64,000 nt of DNA from Sedimentisphaerales bacterium (GCA_028281535.1 JANQJS010000037.1:62001-126000); one strand, 5' to 3'. Shown: positions 1 through 8,251, counted from the first letter of the stretch. Made by a program: numbers and translations. Notes: generated from the letters alone by a model not told the origin.

Positions 1-1
1 A

Positions 2-529
2 GCTTTCCTTGTCATGCTGAATATGCCGCTTTCTTTAATCGGTGGTATCATCGCGATGTATCTAACCGAAGTTGAATACCCAATATCAAATTTAATGGCA
101 CTACTGAACCTTAGTTCGGAAAGATATATTCCTCCAGTCATATCGATTGCATCATTGATTGGCTTTATCACCTTATTCGGTATCTCTGTGCGAAACGGTA
201 TCCTACTTGTTAATCACTATCAATATATGATGTTGAATGAAGGAAAAAATTTGAAACAAGCGATCATCTCGGGTTCTCTTGAACGCCTCACACCAATACT
301 TATGACTGCGATCTCAGCTGCTCTTGGTCTAATACCTTTAGCATTGGCACTCGGACAACCCGGAAGTGAATTACTGGCACCCATGGCCATCGTAATATTA
401 GGCGGTCTGGTCAGTTCGACCATCTTAAACCTGGTGGTTGTACCCGCCGGTTATTACATAATGTTGCATAAATCACCACAAGACGCATTGATTGGTAAAC
501 AACAAAATAACCAAAAAATCATTTATTAA
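2..529 (+). CDS. RND-family efflux transporter, C-terminal part (5' truncated)
   Basis: This is the last ~175 residues of an inner-membrane proton-driven RND exporter of the CzcA/CusA (heavy-metal efflux) type; the reading frame is open to the left edge, so the start lies outside the window. Visible are the late transmembrane helices, with the family signature FGISVRNGILLVNHY followed by a loop ending GSLERLTPILMTAISAALG and the final helices ILGGLVSSTILNLVVVPAGY. Compared with the usual short loop after the helix MPLSLIGGIIAMYL, this protein has about 22 extra residues ending in RYIPPVISIAS. Such proteins work with a periplasmic adaptor and an outer-membrane channel; those genes would lie upstream. 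Metal versus other substrate cannot be decided from this fragment. Confidence 0.93.
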   Translation, partial: AFLVMLNMPLSLIGGIIAMYLTEVEYPISNLMALLNLSSERYIPPVISIASLIGFITLFGISVRNGILLVNHYQYMMLNEGKNLKQAIISGSLERLTPILMTAISAALGLIPLALALGQPGSELLAPMAIVILGGLVSSTILNLVVVPAGYYIMLHKSPQDALIGKQQNNQKIIY

Positions 530-543
530 ATCAAATGATTTCT

Positions 544-702
544 CTAGGTTGAATGGTGCATGCGGCGATGATGAAAGGCTCGATACAATCCCTTAAAAAA
601 TCCACCGATCAATGTAGCCAAGGCAAAAATCGGTGCCAGGATCATAAAGAGAACCACTGGCGTAAAAACCATGATGACGATGAATAGAATTAGATATTCC
701 AT
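544..702 (-). CDS. small membrane protein, 52 aa, unknown function
   Basis: A short protein with one or two hydrophobic segments (MEYLILFIVIMVFTPVVLF, then LAPIFALATLIGGFFKG) and a basic His-rich tail RAFHHRRMHH. I chose the ATG at 702 because AAGGTGG sits 4-10 bases upstream; the same frame extends to an ATG at 759 (71 aa) without a ribosome-binding site. It is convergent with the RND gene, 14 bases away. About 150 bases upstream on the same strand lies a structured RNA ending in a strong hairpin plus T-run, so the gene could be controlled by attenuation. I do not recognise the family. Confidence 0.6.
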   Translation of the reverse strand: MEYLILFIVIMVFTPVVLFMILAPIFALATLIGGFFKGLYRAFHHRRMHHST

Positions 703-854
703 GAGCCACCTTCTTTCTCCGATAAACGGGTCATATTCAATAGGCAGCAATACTTTCATGTCTCTATATAAAGTATATCACAGATGTGAATGGAAACAAA
801 TTTGAGCCGAAGAATTTCTCTATAAAATCAATAAATAGATTTATTCGATTATCT
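703..854. other. gene-free spacer
   Basis: AT-rich spacer between the small membrane protein and the hairpin-ended RNA upstream of it. I see no convincing ORF. On the minus strand, TATACT about 20 bases before the longer alternative start at 759 could be a -10 element, but no matching -35 is evident. Confidence 0.4.
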
Positions 855-887
855 CAAAAAAAAGCTGGCCTCGGGGAGAGGCCAGCT
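855..887 (-). terminator. Rho-independent terminator (or attenuator)
   Basis: A perfect 10-bp stem, AGCTGGCCTC / GAGGCCAGCT (878-887 and 863-872), has a 5-base loop and is followed on the minus strand by eight T. It ends the structured RNA described next. Because a same-strand gene begins 150 bases further on, it could equally act as an attenuator. Confidence 0.85.
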
Positions 888-1026
888 GTAGCAAGGAACT
901 GCATTACAAACACGCAGCGAAAAGGACCAAATTCAACGCAGTCTCTATAAAATAAAATGGTGGTCCAGTGCCCTATGTATGGGTGAGTTCACTGGACCCA
1001 ACCAATAGCACCACCAAATTTAATAT
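855..1026 (-). ncRNA. candidate structured RNA (sRNA or 5' attenuator leader)
   Basis: About 170 bases, minus strand, with a TATAAT box just upstream (1033-1038) and an intrinsic terminator at the end. Reading 5' to 3': an 8-bp perfect stem GTCCAGTG/CACTGGAC (990-997 with 963-970), extended by GGTG/CACC across a bulge; a second stem ACTGCGTT with AATGCAGT (one G-U pair); then the terminator hairpin. No ORF with a ribosome-binding site is evident inside. It lacks the conserved loop of SRP RNA and the end-to-end pairing of 6S RNA, so I cannot name it. It may be a free small RNA or the regulatory leader of the small membrane protein gene. Confidence 0.5.
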
Positions 1027-1032
1027 GGGTAA

Positions 1033-1038
1033 ATTATA
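1033..1038 (-). promoter_or_regulatory. -10 box for the structured RNA
   Basis: A perfect TATAAT on the minus strand, about 7-10 bases upstream of the proposed RNA start. The -35 region is not a good match to TTGACA, so the promoter call is tentative. Confidence 0.4.
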
Positions 1039-1189
1039 AAGAATCGCAGTTAGATCGGTATGAGCATTTCTTGAAAATAAGATGAGGAAATGGTTAGAAA
1101 AAAAGGGAATACGATTATTCCTTGAAAAACAATAAGATAACCCTAAGCACCTTTATTAGACAGGTTATGAGTCACTCGATTTCCATATA

Positions 1190-1224
1190 AAAAGAAAGCC
1201 CGACTGATTGAATCAATCGGGCTT
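1190..1224 (-). terminator. Rho-independent terminator of the antiporter gene
   Basis: An 8-bp stem AAGCCCGA/TCGGGCTT with partial inner pairing is followed on the minus strand by TTCTTTTTA. It lies 68 bases past the stop of the nhaD-like gene. Confidence 0.85.
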
Positions 1225-1291
1225 CTGACGTGTCGAAAAGGAAGCGTCCCGGCATCAACACGTTACTCGTCTCTCTAACTCCGACCCAGGT

Positions 1292-2905
1292 TTATCCTGC
1301 CCCTCCAGTGAACAGGGCCCATGAGCCTAGCATTTTTTGTACAAATGTAAGAATGATAAATATAGGAATTAAGAACACGGCACTATAGCCCATATACCCA
1401 AAGAAACTGGGCATCTTCACACCGCTTTGTTCAGCGATACTCTTGACCATAAAGTTTGGACCATTACCAATATATGAGTTAGCACCCATAAATACCGCAC
1501 CCAATGAAATTGCCACGAGTATTTCTTGCGATAACATACCCGCAACCACAATGTCGCCCTCTGGCGTTGCTAACGTTCGAGCCGTTTCAAAGAAAACCAC
1601 ATAGGTTGGTGCATTATCTAAGAAACTACTTAAAATACCCGTAAACCAGAAGAACTGAGCAGGGCTGCTCACACCCATATCTGGTCCCTTGACATTCAAG
1701 ATTTCGACTGGCACCTGCATGGTAATAAAGATACCAATAAAGAGTGCAGCCACTTCACCAATGGCGACATAGTTGAATTTATTTTCTTCACGCAATCCTT
1801 TAGGTGTAAATTTCAATGAGAGAGCCACAAACACAAACATGACAATTTCACGGCAGAAATCAAAAACGATTGGATTGCCTTCTTTACCTAACAATGGCTT
1901 GCCTGGAATCAATAACGCCACTGAAAGAACCACACCCAATAGGAAGATCAAATTGATCTTACCATTTAATTGTAATTTTTCGACTTGGGTATCATCACGT
2001 TTGATATCGCGACTTTCCTCTTTGGCATAGAGTTTAGAGTCCCAGATAAAGTAAATGACTAATAGAATCAGATTCACTGCTAGCCACTGTGGCCATAAAA
2101 TAAAGGTCCATGTGAATGGAATCCCTTTCAAGTACCCTAAGAATAATGGTGGATCACCGATTGGTAATAAGCAACCACCAATATTACAAACCAAAAAGAT
2201 AAAGAAAATAACCGTATGCTTAACATACTTTCGTTCTCGGTTGGTTTGCAGTAATGGACGAATCAGCAGCATCGCGGCACCAGTCGTACCGACAAAACTT
2301 GCAATACCAGCACCCACGGCTAAGAACATTGTATTGGTCATGGGTTTAGCCGGTAAATCACCTTTAAGCTGAATACCACCACTAATCACATACAAACTAA
2401 AGAGCAAAACAATAAAAGGAATATATTCCATTAAAATCGCATGCTTTAGAACCAGGTGAACGGCCATGAAACCTTTTTCAAGTTTGTGAGTCTCATGATC
2501 AATCACACCAGGATGGACGACCCAGTAATAAAATAATACGACTACGGACAATAACAATGAAACTAACAAGCGGTTCTTATTATCTTCCCACCAATGTTCC
2601 GTCTTGTGAATTAATGGTAAAATTGCAATACATAACAGCAAAATCACAAATGGAATCACGGCCCATGCTTTGGGCAGTTCGTATCCTTCAGGTTTTGCGT
2701 GTCCGCCGCCATGATGATCGTCATGTCCATCATGTGCGTCATGATCATGTCCGGCGTGAGCATCTCCTCCAGCCGCATAAGCTTCACTGGTAACCATATC
2801 GATTATGCCAGGTGCAAACAGACAGGCACCAAAGAAAAGCAAGATGGCCAGTAGAATAGCTGTCGCAAATGAATTAGATTTGCTGTTATCAACTTTATTC
2901 AACAT
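1292..2905 (-). CDS. nhaD: NhaD-type Na+/H+ antiporter with His-rich N-terminal region
   Basis: An inner-membrane sodium/proton antiporter of the ion-transporter (ArsB/NhaD) superfamily. After an N-terminal hydrophobic segment comes a stretch of about 30 residues with eight histidines alternating with Asp and Gly, then roughly eleven more membrane helices. Recognisable family segments include [31 protein letters not shown] and [20 protein letters not shown] chose the ATG at 2905 (537 aa) because GAAAGGA precedes it; the frame also extends upstream to 2980 without a usable site. A perfect 6-bp hairpin (ATGGAG/CTCCAT, 2948-2965) lies in the leader. The gene stands alone, with its own terminator. 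The His-rich segment could bind metal or sense pH; that is inference. Confidence 0.9.
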   Translation of the reverse strand: MLNKVDNSKSNSFATAILLAILLFFGACLFAPGIIDMVTSEAYAAGGDAHAGHDHDAHDGHDDHHGGGHAKPEGYELPKAWAVIPFVILLLCIAILPLIHKTEHWWEDNKNRLLVSLLLSVVVLFYYWVVHPGVIDHETHKLEKGFMAVHLVLKHAILMEYIPFIVLLFSLYVISGGIQLKGDLPAKPMTNTMFLAVGAGIASFVGTTGAAMLLIRPLLQTNRERKYVKHTVIFFIFLVCNIGGCLLPIGDPPLFLGYLKGIPFTWTFILWPQWLAVNLILLVIYFIWDSKLYAKEESRDIKRDDTQVEKLQLNGKINLIFLLGVVLSVALLIPGKPLLGKEGNPIVFDFCREIVMFVFVALSLKFTPKGLREENKFNYVAIGEVAALFIGIFITMQVPVEILNVKGPDMGVSSPAQFFWFTGILSSFLDNAPTYVVFFETARTLATPEGDIVVAGMLSQEILVAISLGAVFMGANSYIGNGPNFMVKSIAEQSGVKMPSFFGYMGYSAVFLIPIFIILTFVQKMLGSWALFTGGAG

Positions 2906-3113
2906 ACAATATGTCCTTTCACGCTTACCGACCTGTTCCAATTTTTGATGGAGAAAACGCTCCATCCTCCCAAGAAACAATATGTTAGATTATCGACAGG
3001 AAATGGAGGGAAGGTTGAAAAATATAAGCGAAAATGGCCATTTATAGCACATTGGGCATACCAAATAAGGTGAATATGGCTTTTTTATACTGATATGACT
3101 GTTGCAATTTTGA

Positions 3114-4739
3114 CTAATTTTTTCGCTTTTCTAAATATTGGTCAAAATGCTTGAGGTTTTCATCATCTCGAGGGTCCGGATAATCTTGGCGATAGTGAAC
3201 ACCGCGACTCTCACACCGCTGTAAACTTCCGACAGCAATTAAGTAAGAAATCGTCAACATGTTCTGGCATTCCCAGCCGGTAGGGTCATCAAAGACTTTA
3301 TCCAAGACATAACGCTGCCAAAATTCAATGATCTCGATCGTCTCTTTGAGTCGATCGCCATGACGTTCGACTCCCACATTTCGGGTCATCACCGAGCGTA
3401 ACGAATTGACCACATCCGAAATATCTAACTCGGTCCGCTGCGATTGTTCGATCTGTGAAATGATTCGATGACGTTGAATTTCATCATCGGAGTCTGAAAT
3501 TTCAGCAGCTGCGCTATCACCACATTGTTGACCAAAAACCATACCTTCAAGAAGTGAGTTACTTGCCAATCGATTGCTGCCATGCAGACCTGTCGCGGCG
3601 GCTTCACCACAGGCATATAAATCTTTGATACTGGTTTCGCCCTCTAGATTTGTTTTTACACCACCAATCATATAATGAGCACTCGGTCTGACAGGTATTA
3701 AATCTTCTTCAACATCAATATCAAAGGATTCACAGATTTTAGAAATATTCGGAAAACGCTTCGAAAATTTTTCGCGGCCTAAATGACGAACATCCAGATA
3801 AACATGTGTCGATTTGGTCAAATCCATTTGCTTATAAATGGCGCGACTGACAATATCCCGAGGCGCAAGCTCCAATCGCTCATCATAATCTTTCATAAAA
3901 CGATGCCCATGGCGATCCAGAAGTTGTCCACCTTCACCTCGAATGGCTTCCGTAATCAATACGCGTGTGGCACCTGCAACATAAAGTGTCGTCGGATGAA
4001 ATTGAACGAACTCCATATCAGTTAGTACCGCTCCCGCACGATAGGCCATCGCAAGACCATCAGCTGTGGCACCCGAAGGATTAGTGGTTTCACGGTACAA
4101 TCTACCAGCTCCCCCCGTTGCCAGGATCGTTTTGCGTGCCCAGATACATTGCAAACCATGACGAGGATGAAAACAAACCACACCAAAACATTGATTACCT
4201 TCTGTTAAAAAATCGATACTAAAACATTCATCAAATAATTTAATATTAGAATGGTCTTTTACCTGCTGCTTGATGGCATCGACCAATACGCGTCCGGTGG
4301 CATCACCCATGCCATGAACAATTCGATTGTAACTGTGGCCACCTTCTCGGCCTAAAACCAGCAGATCTTCTTTTTTGTCTAATTCGGTATTCCAGGCAAG
4401 CAATTGCTCGATTTGTTCAGGACCATTTTCGACCACAAATCGCACCACCTCTTGATCACACAGACCATTTCCAGCGGTTAGGGTATCTTGAATATGACTT
4501 TCAATAGAATCTTCGGGACCAAGAACTGCAGCAATCCCCCCCTGGGCGTAAAACGTATTGCTACGTCGAAAATCATTTTTGCAAAGCATGATGACCTTAC
4601 CCGATTTTGCCGCACTCATAGCAGCGCGCATACCTGCAACCCCACCACCAATGACCAGACAGTCTGTGTAGAGATGCCCCAGTTCACGAGTGTCCATTCG
4701 AATTAAATAGCGATTCAATCTGGCTGATTGTTTAATCAC
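3114..4739 (-). CDS. nadB: L-aspartate oxidase
   Basis: A cytosolic FAD enzyme oxidising L-aspartate to iminoaspartate, the first step of bacterial NAD synthesis. At 541 aa it has the usual family length. Motifs: the dinucleotide-binding GGGVAG near residue 31, FYAQGGIAAVLGPEDS, REGGHSYNRIVH at 131, the substrate-site segment HPTTLY, RPSAHYMIGG, and LHGSNRLASNSLLEG before the helical C-terminal domain. The GTG at 4739 is kept because the residues before the Rossmann motif (RYLIRMDTRELGHLYTDCLV) look like the family N-terminus; there is no clear ribosome-binding site, and a later ATG at 4697 is possible. The partner gene nadA is not in the window. Succinate dehydrogenase flavoprotein is the usual misannotation, but the Asp-oxidase motifs fit better. 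Confidence 0.95.
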   Translation of the reverse strand: MIKQSARLNRYLIRMDTRELGHLYTDCLVIGGGVAGMRAAMSAAKSGKVIMLCKNDFRRSNTFYAQGGIAAVLGPEDSIESHIQDTLTAGNGLCDQEVVRFVVENGPEQIEQLLAWNTELDKKEDLLVLGREGGHSYNRIVHGMGDATGRVLVDAIKQQVKDHSNIKLFDECFSIDFLTEGNQCFGVVCFHPRHGLQCIWARKTILATGGAGRLYRETTNPSGATADGLAMAYRAGAVLTDMEFVQFHPTTLYVAGATRVLITEAIRGEGGQLLDRHGHRFMKDYDERLELAPRDIVSRAIYKQMDLTKSTHVYLDVRHLGREKFSKRFPNISKICESFDIDVEEDLIPVRPSAHYMIGGVKTNLEGETSIKDLYACGEAAATGLHGSNRLASNSLLEGMVFGQQCGDSAAAEISDSDDEIQRHRIISQIEQSQRTELDISDVVNSLRSVMTRNVGVERHGDRLKETIEIIEFWQRYVLDKVFDDPTGWECQNMLTISYLIAVGSLQRCESRGVHYRQDYPDPRDDENLKHFDQYLEKRKN

Positions 4740-4762
4740 TGAGTTGTAATGTGCCTTGCTAG

Positions 4763-5383
4763 TTATTTCAGTTCGACGGACCAGTAAGCATGATCCAGGA
4801 ATTGCTTCCAGGATTTATAACGACCATCCACCATGTTCACTTGCACGACAGGTGATCGTTTTGGCTTCACCGGCTTGGTAATCAAACGCATATTGGTTTT
4901 TTCTAATGGCCGACTTCCTTTTTTCACATTGCATTTGACACAAGCACATACCAGGTTTTCCCAGCTGGCTCCGCCCCCCAAACTTCTCGGAATAACGTGA
5001 TCCAGGCTAAGTTCGCTAGGTGGAAATTTCTTTCCACAATACTGGCACTTATTACCGTCTCGAGCAAAAATGTTGCGGCGGTTTAATGTCACATCCTTTT
5101 TCGGAAGTCGATCATAAAACAACAATCGTACAATGCGCGGAACGGCAACGCTGATCTTTACCGTGCTGATAAAGTCGTGATCATGAGGTTCGAATTCACG
5201 CTTTAATTCAGACACTTCCAGCCAACTATCAAAATCGTAGTTGTTATACTGGCCTTTGTCCAAATCGATCACTTCTGCCAAATTACGAACGAGAAGCGAA
5301 ACCGCACGCCGGACATTCACAATGCGAACCGGCATGTAGTGTTTGTTCAAAACCAAAACATGACTATTCAACAACTGACCCAT
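4763..5383 (-). CDS. HNH endonuclease family protein
   Basis: A 206-residue protein whose second half is an HNH nuclease fold: CQYC at 113-116 and CVKC at 148-151 form a structural zinc site, and SLDHVIPRSLGG (126-137) carries the catalytic His. The N-terminal ~95 residues (LNKHYMPVRIVNVRRAVSLL) are a conserved extension found in a widespread family of stand-alone HNH proteins of unclear role. ATG at 5383 is preceded by TAGGATG. It lies 23 bases upstream of nadB on the same strand, so the two may be co-transcribed. Such stand-alone HNH proteins are not necessarily restriction enzymes; no methylase or specificity gene is adjacent. Confidence 0.88.
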   Translation of the reverse strand: MGQLLNSHVLVLNKHYMPVRIVNVRRAVSLLVRNLAEVIDLDKGQYNNYDFDSWLEVSELKREFEPHDHDFISTVKISVAVPRIVRLLFYDRLPKKDVTLNRRNIFARDGNKCQYCGKKFPPSELSLDHVIPRSLGGGASWENLVCACVKCNVKKGSRPLEKTNMRLITKPVKPKRSPVVQVNMVDGRYKSWKQFLDHAYWSVELK

Positions 5384-5739
5384 ATTACATCCTAACTACC
5401 CTAGCGAGCTTTATTTAAACTCCACAACAGTTAAATTGCTTGAGGAGTTTGCTAGAATTGTGTCAATTTCGAGGTCAATTCCGCACTTGGTCTATTACTA
5501 TTATATTTTCTACTCGAAAAAAACTCAAACAGCAATCAAAATGATTTCACACCATATCTCCTGCCATTATGACATCTTTTTCTCGCTATGACATATATAT
5601 CTAATACGTCTTATCAGACCAACTTGTTCGTAACTATTTTATTTATAAAGGCTTAAATTTTAATTTTCTGTTTGGCACGCTGATTGCAATATAGACTATT
5701 GGCAATGAGAAAAAGCCAACAAATTAGGAAAGGAAAAAC
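5384..5739. other. divergent regulatory region between HNH gene and hsp20
   Basis: 356 bases with no ORF. It contains an interrupted inverted repeat near the HNH start (AAACTCC 5417-5423 with GGAGTTT 5444-5450, flanked by CTAGC/GCTAG), two direct copies of TATGACAT about 19 bases apart near 5566-5592, and the sigma-54 promoter listed next. The TATGACAT repeats lie about 90 bases upstream of that promoter, a plausible place for enhancer-binding sites. Confidence 0.5.
5671..5688 (+). promoter_or_regulatory. sigma-54 promoter of hsp20
   Basis: TTGGCACGCTGATTGCA matches the sigma-54 consensus TGGCACG-N4-TTGCW, with GG (5674-5675) and GC (5686-5687) separated by exactly ten bases. The predicted start is near 5699, about 41 bases before the first ATG of the small heat-shock gene. 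Confidence 0.85.
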
Positions 5740-6225
5740 ATGAAAAAGTGCAATACAACGAACCAATTTAATATAAGGAGACCTGTTATGTTACCTATGA
5801 TTAAACACATTCAACTCAACAAACGTGATCCTTTTCAAGCTTTCTCAAGACTTTTGGATGACTTAGGCACCAATACCGGTAACTATGCCATCAACTTCGG
5901 CAACACCGACGTTTATGAAGATGACAAAAATCTCTACTTCGATGTGGAACTTCCAGGCGTCAGCCGCAATCAAATTAATGTCGTTTTGGAAGATGGCCTA
6001 TTGCAATTAACAGTGCAACGTGAAAATTCACGCGTTCAAAATAATGAAGAAGGACAAGTGAATGTTTACTTGCAGGAACGTTCTACGGGTCAATGGTCAC
6101 GTAACATTCAATTACCCGTTGAAGTCAACAAAGACAAAATCAACGCCAAATTTGAAAATGGCGTACTGAACTTAACACTTGAAAAACAAGAGGCACATAA
6201 AGCCCATAAGATTGAAATTAACTAA
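5740..6225 (+). CDS. small heat-shock protein, Hsp20/alpha-crystallin family
   Basis: An ATP-independent holdase chaperone that keeps unfolding proteins soluble. The alpha-crystallin domain spans roughly the last 105 residues, with the landmarks DVYEDDKNLYFDVELPGV, the loop WSRNIQLPVEV and the C-terminal strand FENGVLNLTLEK (A-x-x-x-G-V-L-type motif). Two in-frame ATGs each have a good ribosome-binding site: 5740 (AGGAAAGG upstream, 161 aa) and 5788 (AAGGAGA upstream, 145 aa, MLPMIKH, the usual family start). Either two isoforms are made or the second is the true start. Expression probably depends on sigma-54 and an enhancer-binding activator; no CIRCE or ROSE-type element was seen. A strong hairpin follows the gene. 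Confidence 0.95.
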   Translation: MKKCNTTNQFNIRRPVMLPMIKHIQLNKRDPFQAFSRLLDDLGTNTGNYAINFGNTDVYEDDKNLYFDVELPGVSRNQINVVLEDGLLQLTVQRENSRVQNNEEGQVNVYLQERSTGQWSRNIQLPVEVNKDKINAKFENGVLNLTLEKQEAHKAHKIEIN

Positions 6226-6310
6226 TCCCTTTACTCGAGTTAATTTCAGGGTCCTACGAAACGTCAATTAGAAAGACCCTTTTAAATCTTCTTTTTTTCG
6301 CGAGAGCATG

Positions 6311-6356
6311 GCCGTTGTGGAAGTCTGCTAAACTTTCACAGCGGCTTTCTCATTTT
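6311..6356 (+). terminator. Rho-independent terminator of hsp20
   Basis: A 13-bp stem (6311-6323 with 6333-6345, including two G-U pairs) with a 9-base loop, followed by TTTCTCATTTTT. It begins 85 bases past the hsp20 stop. Confidence 0.7.
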
Positions 6357-7054
6357 TAAGGGGAATCGATAATCACATCGAATGTATTTCCATTAATGCA
6401 CCATTTCTCTCCATTAGGTACAGGTGTGGACTCAAACGTAATGTTGTCAATGGTTACTTCGATAAGCACAATATCTTGAAACACTCCAGTAAGAGAAGCC
6501 CCTGCAGAACCTATCGCCGTAATATCAACAGAACCACTTTCGGCCAAGAAAACTTTATCGCACTGACCACTACCAATACAATCTTTATAGGCTAACAGAC
6601 ATACCACACAGTCATTATAATTTTGCCCAGTAAAGAAAATTTGAGTTGGTGTTGTCGGTCCACCTTGTGAGCCATAGACCTCAAGAGATATCACATCAAA
6701 TGGCGTTGTTAAGGAAGTCTGTGCATTATAAAAAATATCACCATTGCCTATTTCTGTCGCCTGTTCATTTGCTACGACATAACCAATATAATCACAATCT
6801 GACACACAGATATTTTCTTCACAAACCTCATTTTCACCACATGTCCCACAACTACCGCCACACCCGTCGTCGCCACATGCTTTCCCCACACAACTACAAT
6901 CAGCCAACCAACGAGAACTGAAGATAGCAAAGTCAATAATATTAACGGTACCATCACTATTAAGATCAGCGGTTGTTGTTTGCGTTTGGGAATAAAGAGT
7001 AGAACCACTTAGCAGTATAATGATAACAAAGAAATATTTCAAATTTAATAACAT
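6356..7054 (-). CDS. secreted protein with one dockerin-type repeat and Cys-rich module
   Basis: A 232-residue exported protein of unknown function. A signal peptide (MLLNLKYFFVIIILLSGSTLYSQ) is followed by one EF-hand-like dockerin repeat, ADLNSDGTVNIIDFAIFSSRW, with Asp/Asn calcium ligands. Next is a disulfide-rich stretch of about 30 residues (CVGKACGDDGCGGSCGTC, then CEENIC) of the kind repeated in myxobacterial surface proteins. The C-terminal ~140 residues contain paired cysteines (DCVVCLLAYKDC, GQCDKVF) and a strand-rich pattern ending NGEKWCING. The dockerin repeat resembles those in the 1.2 kb-residue surface protein at 13.9-17.5 kb, suggesting a shared surface-attachment scheme. A cohesin partner is not visible. 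The gene is alone, with AT-rich flanks. Confidence 0.75.
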   Translation of the reverse strand: MLLNLKYFFVIIILLSGSTLYSQTQTTTADLNSDGTVNIIDFAIFSSRWLADCSCVGKACGDDGCGGSCGTCGENEVCEENICVSDCDYIGYVVANEQATEIGNGDIFYNAQTSLTTPFDVISLEVYGSQGGPTTPTQIFFTGQNYNDCVVCLLAYKDCIGSGQCDKVFLAESGSVDITAIGSAGASLTGVFQDIVLIEVTIDNITFESTPVPNGEKWCINGNTFDVIIDSP

Positions 7055-7253
7055 TTTTTCTCCTTATGCATTTTATGTAATACACATGTACTATATTAAC
7101 ATGAATGGAGCATGATAAATGGAGAAAAATAATATTTTTATTTTTGATTCTATCCTATTATCTAAAGTGATTTTATGAACTATTTAAATTGAAGAATTTT
7201 CAAAATTTATTTACGAAATATATGATATGCCAATAAAAATGTAAGCATCTTTT

Positions 7254-7901
7254 TTAATAATTTAACTCAAAAATCTGATTCAACGAATCAAAAACTTCAA
7301 TTCCACAAGTTTCTAATTTATCTCGACGATGATGACCACTCACGACTAACGCGCAATCAGCTCCGATTTCTACAGCAACTTCATGATCATGTACCGTATC
7401 ACCGATAAATAAAACATCATGAGGTTCGTGATGAATTTCATTCATCCAGGCAATGCCATTATCAATCTTGCCATGAGCTTGATTATTCTCCAAACCAATG
7501 ACCCGAACGAAATAATCTCGCAGCTTAAAATGATCCACACCTGCATCCAACATTTCTTGTTGAGCGGCAGAGAGAATTGATTGTTGTATCCCTAATGCTT
7601 TGGCTTTTTCCAATGCCTCAATAGCTCCTTCCTGTAAATAACAATTAGGCCAGCGGGCATTGTAATACTCATGATATTCCACTGCTAAAGACTCAAAAGA
7701 ATCTTTTTTATAATCAAAGCCAAGCTTGTGATAAAAATCAATCACGGGAAAATCGAATTCATCCTGGTACTTTTTTTCGGACATGTAAGGAAGGTCACGT
7801 TGTTTTAACGCCAGGTTCACACACTCCACACAACAGGATAGATCGTTGAGTAGTGTGCCATTCCAATCCCAGATGATATGTTTATATTGACTTACATCCA
7901 C
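7254..7901 (-). CDS. HAD-family hydrolase, phosphoglycolate phosphatase-like
   Basis: A 215-residue phosphatase of the haloacid dehalogenase superfamily. Motif I is IWDWNGTLLND (nucleophile Asp; the W in place of F in DWNGT is common in the phosphoglycolate phosphatase-like subgroup). A helical cap follows, then motif II LSAA, a Lys in the AHGK segment, and motif IV DVLFIGDTVHDHEVA. The substrate cannot be told from sequence. The start is a GTG at 7901 with no obvious ribosome-binding site. The gene lies 71 bases downstream of the PnuC-like gene on the same strand, so they may share a transcript with queG. Confidence 0.88.
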   Translation of the reverse strand: MDVSQYKHIIWDWNGTLLNDLSCCVECVNLALKQRDLPYMSEKKYQDEFDFPVIDFYHKLGFDYKKDSFESLAVEYHEYYNARWPNCYLQEGAIEALEKAKALGIQQSILSAAQQEMLDAGVDHFKLRDYFVRVIGLENNQAHGKIDNGIAWMNEIHHEPHDVLFIGDTVHDHEVAVEIGADCALVVSGHHRRDKLETCGIEVFDSLNQIFELNY

Positions 7902-7972
7902 TTATTATAAATAACTTTCTTGTCTTAAACAAAGTTGATTAGCTTAATGACTTTGAGCCTTTGTGGAAAATT

Positions 7973-8251
7973 TTATTCCGGTACATTTGCCGCTTGGGTT
8001 TCATGTTTCCACTTGATAAAGCCTCGAATATTCATTGCAGCAAACACCACATTGGCTAATATACCTGCATAACTTTCCACAAAAAGATTAAAGATCGTCC
8101 AGAAAAAAGCAGCGATCAAACCATAAATAAAACCACTCTTTCTTTTATTGCTCAAATTATGAATCGATAGGAAGGTCGCGACCATCGCAATCCAATCGAT
8201 GCCATAATAATTCTTCAGTGAATTAATAAAACTATCGACAATCGCATCCAT
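7973..8251 (-). CDS. small membrane protein, PnuC-like half-size
   Basis: A 92-residue protein with about three hydrophobic segments (IDWIAMVATFLSIHNL, GFIYGLIAAFFWTIFNLFV, YAGILANVVFAAMNIRGFIKW). The ending NVVFAAMNIRGFIKWK and the internal W-x-x-F pattern resemble one half of PnuC vitamin transporters, which are about twice this size and built from two three-helix halves. It could be a dimerising half-transporter, comparable to SemiSWEET versus SWEET; that is inference. ATG at 8251 has AGGAG 7 bases upstream. It lies 12 bases downstream of queG, so they are probably co-transcribed. Queuosine precursor uptake is a speculative link from that neighbour. Confidence 0.65.
   Translation of the reverse strand: MDAIVDSFINSLKNYYGIDWIAMVATFLSIHNLSNKRKSGFIYGLIAAFFWTIFNLFVESYAGILANVVFAAMNIRGFIKWKHETQAANVPE

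Noticed and set aside
855-1026. Signal recognition particle (4.5S) or 6S RNA
   Set aside because: The 5' part slightly resembles SRP RNA, but the conserved GGUCAGGUCCGGAAGG-type loop is absent; the ends do not pair as in 6S RNA.
4763-5383. Restriction-modification system around the HNH gene
   Set aside because: No methyltransferase or specificity gene adjacent; stand-alone HNH proteins of this kind are widespread.
5384-5739. CIRCE or ROSE heat-shock element upstream of hsp20
   Set aside because: No TTAGCACTC-N9-GAGTGCTAA and no ROSE-like anti-ribosome-binding-site hairpin; the promoter is sigma-54-type.
6311-6345. Bidirectional terminator also serving the dockerin gene
   Set aside because: On the minus strand the hairpin is not followed by a T-run.
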